A stretch of DNA of 27,512 nt from Fluviibacter sp039805865. GTDB lineage: Bacteria > Pseudomonadota > Gammaproteobacteria > Burkholderiales > Rhodocyclaceae. The notes under the pieces are model-generated. The model did no database searches. It had not been told where the DNA came from and saw nothing but the letters and a program-made list of their open reading frames with translations. The DNA lies in NCBI GenBank assembly GCA_039805865.1, contig JBDLTI010000023.1:1-27512 (forward strand). Reading direction: 5' to 3'. Made by a program: the position numbers and the translations under genes. Below, piece by piece: positions 15,565-22,900 of this stretch (position 1 is its first letter; each line of letters opens with the position of its first letter).

Positions 15565-16332
15565 TCAATTGATCATATCGCCCGTGACATACATCACGGC
15601 CATATGAATCAATTCCAGAACGATGATTCCTACAAGAAATCGATAGGTCCATTTTTTAGCGAGTTCATGCATGGCAAAGCGCGCGCCAACATAGCCGCCG
15701 ATCAAGCTTCCTAACGCCAACAACGCACCCAGCCTCCAATCGACATTACCATCTATAGCAAACACAACCAGAGACATCCCGCTAACAACCACAAGTATTA
15801 GATTCTTGTAGGCATTGGCGACCAGAAGCTGCATGCGCATCGACAGAATCAATACCATCAATAAATAGGTGGCGCCGTCCAGAACGATCAATCCCATCCA
15901 GACACCGACCAGAAGCAGATAGAGGCCGTCAAGAAAGCGGTATCGTTCGGGTTCGTTGAGCGTGGACTGCAAAGCCGTTTTGATTCGGGTGAATAGCAAA
16001 ACGAGCGCAACCACCACGGCAATCGCAATCACACCATGCAGTTTTGAGGGATCAATGTGGTCCGCTATTTCTGCGCCGATCAAACAGCCGACCATCGGGG
16101 GAATACTCAGCTTGAGGGCTATTGCCCAACGTATTTTTCCCGCTTTGATAAAGGCATAAGTGGCAACCAAGGCCGCCAGCACAACCGGCAAACGGTTCGT
16201 GCCATTGGCTATGGCAGGTGGGACCCCCAGAAAAACCAGCAACGGCAATGTGACTGCCGACCCACTTGACGCCACGGTATTAAAGAAGCCACATAAAAAC
16301 CCGGCGAATACGCATACCAATTCAATCGTCAT
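15565..16332 (-). CDS. TauE/SafE family membrane permease
   Basis: A 255-residue inner-membrane protein with about eight hydrophobic segments spread over the whole length. The family's first half-repeat shows GFLCGFFNTVASSGSAVTLP (11-30), and the second half has GVWMGLIVLDGATYLL around 143-158. Members export or import sulfite, sulfoacetate or other organic anions; the substrate here is unknown. The ATG at 16332 overlaps the gluQ stop as ATGA, giving translational coupling. An upstream in-frame start would lie deep in gluQ. Convergent with clsB. Confidence 0.85.
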   Translation of the reverse strand: MTIELVCVFAGFLCGFFNTVASSGSAVTLPLLVFLGVPPAIANGTNRLPVVLAALVATYAFIKAGKIRWAIALKLSIPPMVGCLIGAEIADHIDPSKLHGVIAIAVVVALVLLFTRIKTALQSTLNEPERYRFLDGLYLLLVGVWMGLIVLDGATYLLMVLILSMRMQLLVANAYKNLILVVVSGMSLVVFAIDGNVDWRLGALLALGSLIGGYVGARFAMHELAKKWTYRFLVGIIVLELIHMAVMYVTGDMIN

Positions 16333-17255
16333 GAGTTGGTGGCTCTCAATAGACTTATGTTCCAATTGGCTTCCGCCCAGGCCCACAAAATACGTTGGTC
16401 TGTCGTTTTGAGCGGCAGAGGCGGTGACTGCCCGAGAAAGGCCAGGGCCTGCCAGATTTGGGCGACCCGATCTGCTTCATGCGCTAAAGGGATGGCTTCT
16501 GCCCGTGTCTGTTTCGAAAGCTTTTCCCCCTCCCCGTTCTTCACAACCGGCAGATGCGCATAGGTAGGCACCACCCCACCGAGCGCATGAATGAGGGCAA
16601 TCTGGCGGGGCGTCGAATCCAGGAGGTCCGCTCCACGAACGACATCAGTGACCCCCTGTGCCATATCATCCACCACCACGGCTAACTGATACGTAAAACA
16701 ACCATCGGCACGTCGCAAAGGGAAGTCGCCGACATCGCGCTGCAGATCCTGCTGCTGAGCACCGCAGATCCGGTCTTCAAACCCGGTTATTCCTTGCGGC
16801 ACCCGAAAACGCCAGGCAGCGCCCTCGGGCACCGGATCGCCCGGCGCCCAGTGGGCACAAGTTCCCGGATAGACAGTGCCATCGACGCCGGTTCGAACAC
16901 CTGGTGCGCTAGCAATCTGACTACGGGTACAGGTACAGGGATACGCGCTGCCTGCTGATATCAAGCTTTCCAACGCTGCTTGGTAACACGCACTGCGCGA
17001 AGATTGATGAATGACCTCGCCATCCCATACAAACCCATACGCGGCCAGCGCGTTGACCTGCAATTCGGCCATGCCGGGCACTGTGCGTGGCGTGTCGACA
17101 TCCTCTATCCTGAACAGCCACTGCCCTTTCACCACGATGGCATCGAGATAACTGCCCACAGCAGCCACCAATGAGCCAAAATGCAGCGGCCCCGTCGGCG
17201 AAGGCGCAAATCGGCCGATCGCCCCGGATGGTGTTGCCCCTTCAGAAAAGTTCAT
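16329..17255 (-). CDS. gluQ: Glutamyl-Q tRNA(Asp) synthetase
   Basis: A 308-residue paralogue of the glutamyl-tRNA synthetase catalytic core. It attaches glutamate to the queuosine base of tRNA-Asp. GRFAPSPTGPLHFGSL (14-29) contains the HIGH-type motif (HFGS), and EKLSKQ (244-249) is the KMSKS-type motif. The zinc site is visible as C107 and C109 with Y129 and C133 (CTC and YPGTC). The anticodon-binding C-terminal half of GltX is missing, which separates GluQ from GltX. It starts 97 nt from the divergent cytochrome b561 gene. It is often found beside dksA, which is not here. Confidence 0.93.
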   Translation of the reverse strand: MNFSEGATPSGAIGRFAPSPTGPLHFGSLVAAVGSYLDAIVVKGQWLFRIEDVDTPRTVPGMAELQVNALAAYGFVWDGEVIHQSSRSACYQAALESLISAGSAYPCTCTRSQIASAPGVRTGVDGTVYPGTCAHWAPGDPVPEGAAWRFRVPQGITGFEDRICGAQQQDLQRDVGDFPLRRADGCFTYQLAVVVDDMAQGVTDVVRGADLLDSTPRQIALIHALGGVVPTYAHLPVVKNGEGEKLSKQTRAEAIPLAHEADRVAQIWQALAFLGQSPPLPLKTTDQRILWAWAEANWNISLLRATNS

Positions 17256-17282
17256 TATTTTCGAACAAAGCCTTCATAATCA

Positions 17283-17314
17283 TTGAATGGATTGCATTCA
17301 AGCTTGGTGCAATC
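17283..17314. promoter_or_regulatory. Two interlocking inverted repeats between gluQ and cytochrome b561 gene
   Basis: TTGAATG-N5-CATTCAA (17283-17301) is a perfect 7-bp dyad. GATTGCA-N11-TGCAATC (17290-17314) is a second perfect 7-bp dyad overlapping it, and the palindrome CAAGCTTG lies in its middle. They sit in the 97-bp divergent gap and could be operators or alternative RNA hairpins in the leader. No regulator is recognised. Confidence 0.45.
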
Positions 17315-17352
17315 TATCGAAATGTCTTCATCCAACCTTCATTATTACCCTA

Positions 17353-17922
17353 ATGCATTCAAACATACTTTCTAACGCCAGCGATACTCCCCGCTACACC
17401 ACGCCCGCCATTGCCCTCCATTGGCTGATGGCATGGTTGGTGATTGCTACGTATTTTATCGGTCTCGGCATGGGCGAGATGCCCGTTGGCCCGGAGCGCA
17501 TTCAAATGGTGGGCTGGCACAAATGGCTGGGAGTCACCGTGGCCTACGCCTGGGTGCTGCGCGTTTTCTGGCGCGCCACGCACCAAGCGCCGCCACAACC
17601 AACAGGCACCCCTGGCTGGCAGATCGGTGCATCCCATCTGGTGCACCTGTTGCTCTACATCCTGCTGATCGCCATTCCGCTAACCGGCTGGCTGATGAGC
17701 TCCGCAAAGGGCTTTACAACAAACTATTTCGGCCTGTTTGACTTGCCCAATTTTATCGATAAAGACAAAGCTCTAGCCGCGACTCTCAAAGAGGCTCACG
17801 GATTTCTGGCCAATAGCCTAATGGCGCTGGTCGGTCTACATATTGCGGCGGCCATGAAGCATCAGCTGATCGATAAAGATAACCTGATGGCACGCATGCG
17901 ACTGCCTCGTCAGCGCAAATAG
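17353..17922 (+). CDS. Cytochrome b561 family membrane protein
   Basis: A 189-residue, four-helix, di-heme b-type cytochrome of the inner membrane (Ni/Fe-hydrogenase b-type fold, CybB-like). Helices are at about 20-40, 58-75, 96-116 and 150-168. Candidate heme ligands are H23 (ALHWLMAW), H56 (GWHKWLG), H149 (EAHGF) and H163 (GLHIAAAMKH). The family moves electrons from quinol or acts as a superoxide:quinone oxidoreductase. An ATG-initiated frame begins earlier, but the ATG at 17353 gives the normal family N-terminus; neither has a clear ribosome site. A secreted YceI gene follows after 15 nt, a pairing seen repeatedly in proteobacteria. Confidence 0.9.
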   Translation: MHSNILSNASDTPRYTTPAIALHWLMAWLVIATYFIGLGMGEMPVGPERIQMVGWHKWLGVTVAYAWVLRVFWRATHQAPPQPTGTPGWQIGASHLVHLLLYILLIAIPLTGWLMSSAKGFTTNYFGLFDLPNFIDKDKALAATLKEAHGFLANSLMALVGLHIAAAMKHQLIDKDNLMARMRLPRQRK

Positions 17923-17937
17923 AACAAGGCAGTTTCC

Positions 17938-18507
17938 ATGCAATTACTCAAGAAGCTTTCTCTGGTCGTACTCCTATCGCTAGGCTTGCCGGCTTACGTC
18001 TCAGCCATCGAATATGACCGGGTGGATACAGCCAAATCCAGCATCAAGTTTGTGCCCACACTCATGGGCAGCAAAACCGAAGGGAGTTTCAGCAAGTTCA
18101 CGGCCCAGGTTCGATTTGATCCAGACAAACCCGCGACCGCGAGCGCCAAAGCAGACGTGGATATTCGGAGCTTCGACATTGGTTACGATGAAGCTACTGC
18201 TGAAGCGCTTGGTAAAAACTGGTTTGATGTACAGCAGTTCCCGTCGGCCGAATTTACGGTGACTAAAGTTAAAGCGCTGGGCAAGGATCGCTTCGAGCTC
18301 TCAGGCAATTTAACGATTCACGGCAAAACCAAAGCACTAACCTTTCCGGTAACACTGCATCGTGACACGGCTCAAACCGCCCGACTCGATGGCACGGTTG
18401 TGATCAAACGGCTTGATTTCAACCTGGGACAAGGCGCGTGGTCTTCAACCGGCACCGTTGCCAATGATGTCACGCTCATGATCCGCTTGGCACTCAGCGG
18501 CAAATAA
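17938..18507 (+). CDS. YceI family periplasmic protein (first copy)
   Basis: A 189-residue secreted beta-barrel-like (lipocalin-type) protein. The signal peptide is MQLLKKLSLVVLLSLGLPAY plus VSA, with cleavage likely after A23. The core has SSIKFVPTLMGSKTEGSF (34-51), SFDIGY (78-83), NWFDVQQFPSAEFT (94-107), GNLTIHGKTK (123-132) and a C-terminal NDVTLMIRLAL. YceI-fold proteins bind isoprenoid quinones or similar lipids in the periplasm. The position directly after cytochrome b561 suggests a shared quinone-linked role, which is inference. The second copy follows after 56 nt. Confidence 0.9.
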   Translation: MQLLKKLSLVVLLSLGLPAYVSAIEYDRVDTAKSSIKFVPTLMGSKTEGSFSKFTAQVRFDPDKPATASAKADVDIRSFDIGYDEATAEALGKNWFDVQQFPSAEFTVTKVKALGKDRFELSGNLTIHGKTKALTFPVTLHRDTAQTARLDGTVVIKRLDFNLGQGAWSSTGTVANDVTLMIRLALSGK

Positions 18508-18563
18508 TCACCCCTCACTCTCTTTTTATTAACTCGTTTACCCCACCCCAACCGGAGCACACC

Positions 18564-19136
18564 ATGAAAAAAACTGTTTTGATAACCGCTGTATTGCTAT
18601 CAGGCCTCACCACGTCGGCCATTGCTGCACCCGTCAGCTACGCGATTGATCCGACTCACACCTTCGCCAGCTTTGAATATACCCACCTGGGTTTCTCAAA
18701 GCAGCGCAGCCGTTTTAACGATACGACCGGTACGATTAAACTGGATCAGAAGGCCAAGACCGGTAGCGCCGACATTGCTATCAGCGTGACATCGGTTGAC
18801 ACCGGTAGCAAGGCGTTTGACGGCCACCTGGTCAGCAGCAATTGGTTTGATGCCGATGTGTATCCGAGCATCACTTTCAAATCAAACCAATTCAAGTTCA
18901 AGGGCGACAAACCGACGGAAGTGATCGGTGAGCTGACTGTTCGCGGCATTACCAAACCCGTAACGCTCAAGGTCACGCATTTCCATTGCGCCATGCATCC
19001 AATGCGCCAGATAGAGGCTTGTGGTGCCAACGCGGTGACACATATCAAACGCAGCGAGTTCGGTCTGGGCAAGTACGCGCCAAACGTCAGCGATGACGTC
19101 GAACTGACTATTGCTGTGGAAGCCGTTAAGGAATAA
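18564..19136 (+). CDS. YceI family periplasmic protein (second copy)
   Basis: A 190-residue YceI protein with its own signal peptide (MKKTVLITAVLLSGLTTSAI plus AA). IDPTHTFASFEYTHLGFS (28-45) is the classical YceI start, and SVDTGSKAFDGHL, NWFDADVYPSITF and GELTVRGITKPVTL follow in order. It differs clearly from the first copy. A Cys/His-containing loop HFHCAMHPMRQIEACG (139-153) is absent from copy one, and C142 and C153 could form a disulfide in the periplasm. GGAG lies 7-8 nt before the ATG. A strong terminator follows the stop. The two copies are an old duplication rather than a recent one. Confidence 0.92.
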   Translation: MKKTVLITAVLLSGLTTSAIAAPVSYAIDPTHTFASFEYTHLGFSKQRSRFNDTTGTIKLDQKAKTGSADIAISVTSVDTGSKAFDGHLVSSNWFDADVYPSITFKSNQFKFKGDKPTEVIGELTVRGITKPVTLKVTHFHCAMHPMRQIEACGANAVTHIKRSEFGLGKYAPNVSDDVELTIAVEAVKE

Positions 19137-19150
19137 GTTTTAACAGGCAA

Positions 19151-19190
19151 AAAAATGGCTGCCCGCTGAATGGGCAGCCATTTTTATTTT
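19151..19190. terminator. Bidirectional Rho-independent terminator
   Basis: A perfect 14-bp stem AAAAATGGCTGCCC / GGGCAGCCATTTTT has a 7-nt loop (19165-19171). The A-run on one side and the T-run on the other let it work for the plus-strand YceI operon and the minus-strand ychF/SYLF operon, whose stops lie 14 nt before and 10-15 nt after it. Confidence 0.95.
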
Positions 19191-19199
19191 GTGATCTGC

Positions 19200-19778
19200 T
19201 TATTTGTTCAGATCGTCATCTTTGTAGTACTTGGTGCCCTTAGCGGTAATTTCAGCCGCCAGCCCATTATCTGTGAGCTGGTACATCCAGACGCCTTCGC
19301 TCACATTGGTAGCCCCTTCATAGGCGCCGCCGTTATTTTCATATTTAGCTGCCGCAGTGGCCTGTCCGCCAAACGTCCAACCGGAGTTGATGAAGCTATT
19401 CAAAGCGTTCTCTGTTTCAAAAACAAAGATTGCGGTGAAGGATTTAATCCCCATGCCAAGACCCGCCTGAACTTCCACCATCTTCATGTAAACAGGCTTT
19501 TGGTTGCCTTTGCGCATAACTACGCCCGTGCCTGAGCCACCACCGGCAATAAAGATTTTCATGCCGAAATTACTGAAGGTGGCATAGCCTACTGACTTAT
19601 CCACCAGCTCTCGGGCATGCGGCTGCAACTTATACAGACGTGCCATAGTGGCCGCACTGGTTTTAAGAATATCGGCACGCTGCTGGGCAACCGGCTTGCT
19701 ATCGAACAAAGCATAGGCAGGTGCTGTCGCTGCTGTAAGCGTCAGCGCACAAAATACCAGTGTGATAATACGTTTCAT
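19200..19778 (-). CDS. Secreted SYLF-domain (Ysc84-like) protein
   Basis: A 192-residue protein with a signal peptide (MKRIITLVFCALTLTAATAP plus AYA, cleavage likely after A23) and a SYLF/Ysc84 lipid-binding domain over most of the rest. Visible family segments are SVGYATFSNFGMKIFIAGGG (62-81), GTGVVMRKG (84-92), YMKMVEVQAGLGMGIKSFTA (97-116) and GWTFGGQA (133-140). Bacterial members are periplasmic or outer-membrane-associated and poorly characterised; eukaryotic ones bind phosphoinositides. The ATG is 17 nt after the ychF stop, so it is the last gene of that transcript. No clear ribosome site is visible. Confidence 0.85.
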   Translation of the reverse strand: MKRIITLVFCALTLTAATAPAYALFDSKPVAQQRADILKTSAATMARLYKLQPHARELVDKSVGYATFSNFGMKIFIAGGGSGTGVVMRKGNQKPVYMKMVEVQAGLGMGIKSFTAIFVFETENALNSFINSGWTFGGQATAAAKYENNGGAYEGATNVSEGVWMYQLTDNGLAAEITAKGTKYYKDDDLNK

Positions 19779-19795
19779 AAGTGGAAAGCCCCTGC

Positions 19796-20887
19796 TTAGA
19801 CGTTAAAGAGAAAGTTCAGAACGTCGCCGTCCTGCACTACGTATTCTTTACCTTCGGCGCGCATCTTGCCGGCTTCTTTGGCGCCCTGCTCACCCTTGAA
19901 CGCAATGAAATCATCAAACGCAATGGTCTGCGCACGGATGAAACCTTTTTCAAAGTCGGTGTGAATCACACCTGCCGCTTGTGGGCCGGTATCGCCTTTG
20001 TGAATGGTCCAGGCCCGCACTTCTTTCACGCCAGCCGTAAAGTACGTTTGTAGCCCCAGCAAATCGTAACCAGCACGTATCACACGATTAAGCCCAGGCT
20101 CTTCCAGGCCCAGATCGGCCAGGAACGCTTTTTTATCTTCATCTTCCAGATCGGCAAGTTCCGCTTCCAGCTTGGCACATACCGCTACGACTGGCGCATG
20201 TTCCTTGGCCGCAAATTCACGGAGGCGATCCAGAAACGGATTATTCTCGAACCCATCCTCGAGCACATTGCCCACATACATGGCCGGCTTGATCGTAAGC
20301 AGACATAGTGGCTTGAGCGCCAGTTTGTCTTCATCCGACAAGGCCATGGTTCGGGCTGGCTTACCTTCGTTCAGGTGTGGCAGCAATTTCTCAAGAATCG
20401 AGACCAGCTTCAGGGCCTCTTTATCGCCAGAGCGCGCTTTCTTGCCGTCTCGGTTAAGCGTGCGTTCAACCACAGCCAGGTCAGCTAGTGCAAGCTCCGT
20501 CACGATGGTCTCAATATCGGCGATCGGATCAACCCGACCCGATACGTGCACCACGTTGTCATCATCAAAGCAGCGCACGACGTTCACGATGGCGTCTGTT
20601 TCTCGAATATTGGCCAGGAACTGGTTGCCCAGACCTTCACCCTTCGAAGCACCTGCTACCAGACCAGCGATATCAACAAATTCAACAATCGCAGGCTGAA
20701 CGCGTTGTGGCTTCACAATTTCCGACAAGGCATCAAGACGGGGATCCGGCACTTCCACAATGCCGACATTCGGTTCGATTGTGCAAAACGGATAGTTTTC
20801 CGCTGCAATGCCTGCTTTGGTCAGCGCATTGAATAGGGTGGATTTGCCGACGTTAGGCAGGCCGACGATGCCGCATTTGAGACTCAT
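19796..20887 (-). CDS. ychF: Redox-responsive ribosome-binding ATPase/GTPase YchF (OLA1 family)
   Basis: A 363-residue P-loop protein of the Obg-related OLA1/YchF group, the same length as E. coli YchF. The P-loop GLPNVGKST lies at 9-17, switch/G3 DIAG at 72-75 followed by AGASKGEGLGNQFL, a coiled-coil insertion at about 130-200, and the TGS domain at about 280-363 (ending VVQDGDVLNFLFNV). It hydrolyses ATP, binds ribosomes and acts in stress responses and translation start choice in E. coli. AAGGA lies 6 nt before the ATG. pth, its usual neighbour, is absent here; a small RRM-like gene precedes it instead. Confidence 0.96.
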   Translation of the reverse strand: MSLKCGIVGLPNVGKSTLFNALTKAGIAAENYPFCTIEPNVGIVEVPDPRLDALSEIVKPQRVQPAIVEFVDIAGLVAGASKGEGLGNQFLANIRETDAIVNVVRCFDDDNVVHVSGRVDPIADIETIVTELALADLAVVERTLNRDGKKARSGDKEALKLVSILEKLLPHLNEGKPARTMALSDEDKLALKPLCLLTIKPAMYVGNVLEDGFENNPFLDRLREFAAKEHAPVVAVCAKLEAELADLEDEDKKAFLADLGLEEPGLNRVIRAGYDLLGLQTYFTAGVKEVRAWTIHKGDTGPQAAGVIHTDFEKGFIRAQTIAFDDFIAFKGEQGAKEAGKMRAEGKEYVVQDGDVLNFLFNV

Positions 20888-20899
20888 GGTGTTCCTTGA

Positions 20900-20936
20900 G
20901 GTGCTTTTTTAAATATGGGCGCTATTCTAAAGCACC
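20900..20936. other. Inverted repeat between RRM-like gene and ychF
   Basis: GGTGCTTT (20900-20907) and AAAGCACC (20929-20936) form an 8-bp stem around a 21-nt AT-rich loop, in the 53-nt gap between the two minus-strand genes. It could be a weak processing or attenuation hairpin in the ychF leader. There is no clean run of T on the ychF side beyond the stem itself. Confidence 0.4.
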
Positions 20937-20940
20937 GCGT

Positions 20941-21192
20941 TCAGATCACGTGCGCGTAAATTTCCTGACCATGCCAATACATCCCGTTAATCCGGCTGGC
21001 AATCTGCTGAATATCACCATCGCGCAGCGCCTCGAATTCCAGCACATAGGCTGGCAGCGCTGTATCGAGGTCTACCCGGTCGATCTTGCAAGGTGCTAAG
21101 CGGGTGTATTTGACAATCAGATCCCGTAGATCGCTCTCACCCGTATCTACTCCGACTCCGGTGAGATAGAGGCGCTGGCCAAAGTCTTTCAT
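20941..21192 (-). CDS. Small RRM-like putative RNA-binding protein
   Basis: An 83-residue protein whose pattern fits one RNA-recognition motif. RLYLTGVG (7-14) resembles the RNP2 strand, ESDLRDLIVKY (19-29) the first helix, ALPAYVLEFEAL (45-56) the RNP1 strand (without the usual aromatic pair), and IQQIASRINGMYWHGQEIYAHV (61-82) the second helix and last strand. This is pattern recognition, not a search result. It lies 53 nt upstream of ychF on the same strand and is probably co-transcribed with it. AAGGA sits only 1-2 nt before the ATG, closer than usual. It could instead be an unrelated conserved small protein. Confidence 0.65.
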   Translation of the reverse strand: MKDFGQRLYLTGVGVDTGESDLRDLIVKYTRLAPCKIDRVDLDTALPAYVLEFEALRDGDIQQIASRINGMYWHGQEIYAHVI

Positions 21193-21365
21193 TTCCTTTT
21201 CGATCCAGGCTATTGCGATGCGGCATTATGCCACTCTTTAAACACTATCTGTATGAAATTTAAAGCAAAATTAGGTTGCCCTATGGTAAAGTTTCAACCC
21301 TTTTGCCAACAATTTCAGGCAGCAGCGTTCGACGCATCTGCCTGCGTTCTTTTTGCTTTCAGATT
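21193..21365. promoter_or_regulatory. Divergent intergenic region, RRM/ychF operon and efflux operon
   Basis: 173 bp with no gene. On the minus strand CATAAT (near 21226-21231) could be a -10 for the RRM-ychF-SYLF transcript; no good -35 is seen. On the plus strand TATGGT (21282-21287) with TTTAAA 17 nt upstream (21259-21264) is a weak candidate for the efflux operon. A small palindrome GGCATTATGCC lies at 21222-21232. No regulator operator is recognised. Confidence 0.3.
21317..21353 (+). terminator. Terminator-like hairpin in the leader of the efflux operon
   Basis: AGGCAG (21317-21322) pairs with CTGCCT (21338-21343), and inside it GCGT (21325-21328) pairs with ACGC (21332-21335), with 2-nt internal loops and a 3-nt tip. 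GCGTTCTTTTT follows. It sits only 13 nt before the adaptor ATG, so it could attenuate the operon or modulate translation. The T-run is interrupted, so its strength is uncertain. Confidence 0.45.
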
Positions 21366-22880
21366 ATGTCCAAATTTATTCCTGACGCTCTGCTGACCCG
21401 TATTCATCACGCCATCGAAACGGTACGCAACTTTGACTGGACCTCTCTGAAACGCCTCAAAAAAGAGGACGTTGTTGCCACCTTGAAAAACCCACGCTGG
21501 CACAAACCAGCGGCAATTATTTTCGGCGTACTCATTGCCATCCATGTCATCAAGAACGACATCGTTCTGCCCTACATGAAGGCACACTTCGCATTAGGCG
21601 TTGATACCATCGAGGTTCAACCAATGACCGTGCCTTTAGAGTCGCAGCTGGTTGGCCAAACACGTAGCCCACAATCCGTCGCGATCTACACGCGCGTTTC
21701 GGGCTTCCTCGAAAAGCAGGTCTACACTGAAGGCACGTGGGTTAATGCGGGTGACATCCTGTTCGAAATGGACAAGCGACCATTTATCGTTCAGCTAGAC
21801 GCTGCAAAAGCGGCACTGGTCGCGCAAGAAGCCTCTCTACGCACAGCCACACTGACACTGAATCGGATCAAACCACTGGCAGCAGCCAAAGCCCTGTCGC
21901 AACAGGATCTGGATACGGCAACGGGAAACTTCCTGCGGGCTCAGGCCGGTGTTGACCAAGCACGTGCCAACGTGGAAAGCGCTCAGCTCAACCTGGAGTA
22001 CTGCACGATCCGCTCCCCCATCTCGGGTCTCGCTTCGGTACGCAAACAGGCGCTAGGTACCTATCTGGGCGTAGGATCCCCTAACTCGGAGCTAACAGTC
22101 GTCAACCAGATGGATCCGATGTGGGTGTACTTCTCGATTTCTGAAGATCAAATGCTCAACGTGGATCGCCTCCTGAAGCAGCAACAATTGGCTCAAAGCA
22201 GCATCACCGATCTGAACGTCACCGTGACCATGTCCGACGGTACGCTGTATCCGTACATTGGCAAGATCGGTTTTGCCGATGTGCTTTATAACGTCGACAC
22301 CGGCACCCGTCTGATACGTGCCGTCTTCCCAAACCCAAGCAGTGCGTTACAGCAAGGGCAATTTGTCACCGCCACTATCGTCGGACTAGTTCAACAGAAC
22401 GTCTATCTCGTCCCGCAATCGGCTGTGCAACAAAGCAGCCATGGGGCGTACGTTTGGGTGGTCGATCAGGACAACCGCGTCCATTCGCGCACAGTGACAC
22501 CGGGTTACTGGAATGGCCCCAATTGGGTGATCAACGATGGTTTGAATCCGGGCGAACGCGTTGTGGTCAGCAATGTGCTGCGCATGTCGCCTAACCAACT
22601 GGTAAAACCATCGGCGGTCAAGGCGCCTGAAGCTCAACCTGTCCGTCTGCCAACGCCACCAACAGAAACCCAGAAACCGAATCCTTATGGTGCTGGCGCT
22701 CAGGTTCAATCCGATGCCAATAAGGCACAGGATCCGAAACAGCAACCCATGCCGGTAGCGCCTGCCCCGGCGCCCAAATTGGTTGCGCCAAAGGAAGTGC
22801 CACTGGCCCCGGGCGTCCCCAATGCACCAGCGTCTGTTCCGAACACTCTGCAGGCGCCAACACCGCGCACTGCACAATAA
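21366..22880 (+). CDS. RND efflux membrane-fusion (periplasmic adaptor) protein
   Basis: A 504-residue AcrA/MexA-like adaptor, larger than the usual 370-400. Residues 1-47 are a charged, probably cytoplasmic N-terminus, and a transmembrane anchor lies at about 48-63. There is no signal peptidase II lipobox, so it is not an AcrA-type lipoprotein. The adaptor domains are visible: a lipoyl half (RVSGFLEKQVYTEGTWVNAG, 110-129), a coiled-coil hairpin (about 140-210), the second lipoyl half (YCTIRSPISGLAS, 212-224), and the barrel/membrane-proximal part to about 415. Residues 418-504 form a Pro/Ala/Gln-rich tail. I choose the ATG because an upstream TTG start adds 30 unlike residues. It precedes the pump gene by 20 nt. 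Confidence 0.9.
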   Translation: MSKFIPDALLTRIHHAIETVRNFDWTSLKRLKKEDVVATLKNPRWHKPAAIIFGVLIAIHVIKNDIVLPYMKAHFALGVDTIEVQPMTVPLESQLVGQTRSPQSVAIYTRVSGFLEKQVYTEGTWVNAGDILFEMDKRPFIVQLDAAKAALVAQEASLRTATLTLNRIKPLAAAKALSQQDLDTATGNFLRAQAGVDQARANVESAQLNLEYCTIRSPISGLASVRKQALGTYLGVGSPNSELTVVNQMDPMWVYFSISEDQMLNVDRLLKQQQLAQSSITDLNVTVTMSDGTLYPYIGKIGFADVLYNVDTGTRLIRAVFPNPSSALQQGQFVTATIVGLVQQNVYLVPQSAVQQSSHGAYVWVVDQDNRVHSRTVTPGYWNGPNWVINDGLNPGERVVVSNVLRMSPNQLVKPSAVKAPEAQPVRLPTPPTETQKPNPYGAGAQVQSDANKAQDPKQQPMPVAPAPAPKLVAPKEVPLAPGVPNAPASVPNTLQAPTPRTAQ

Positions 22881-22900
22881 GCGAACGGGGCTGATTAACC

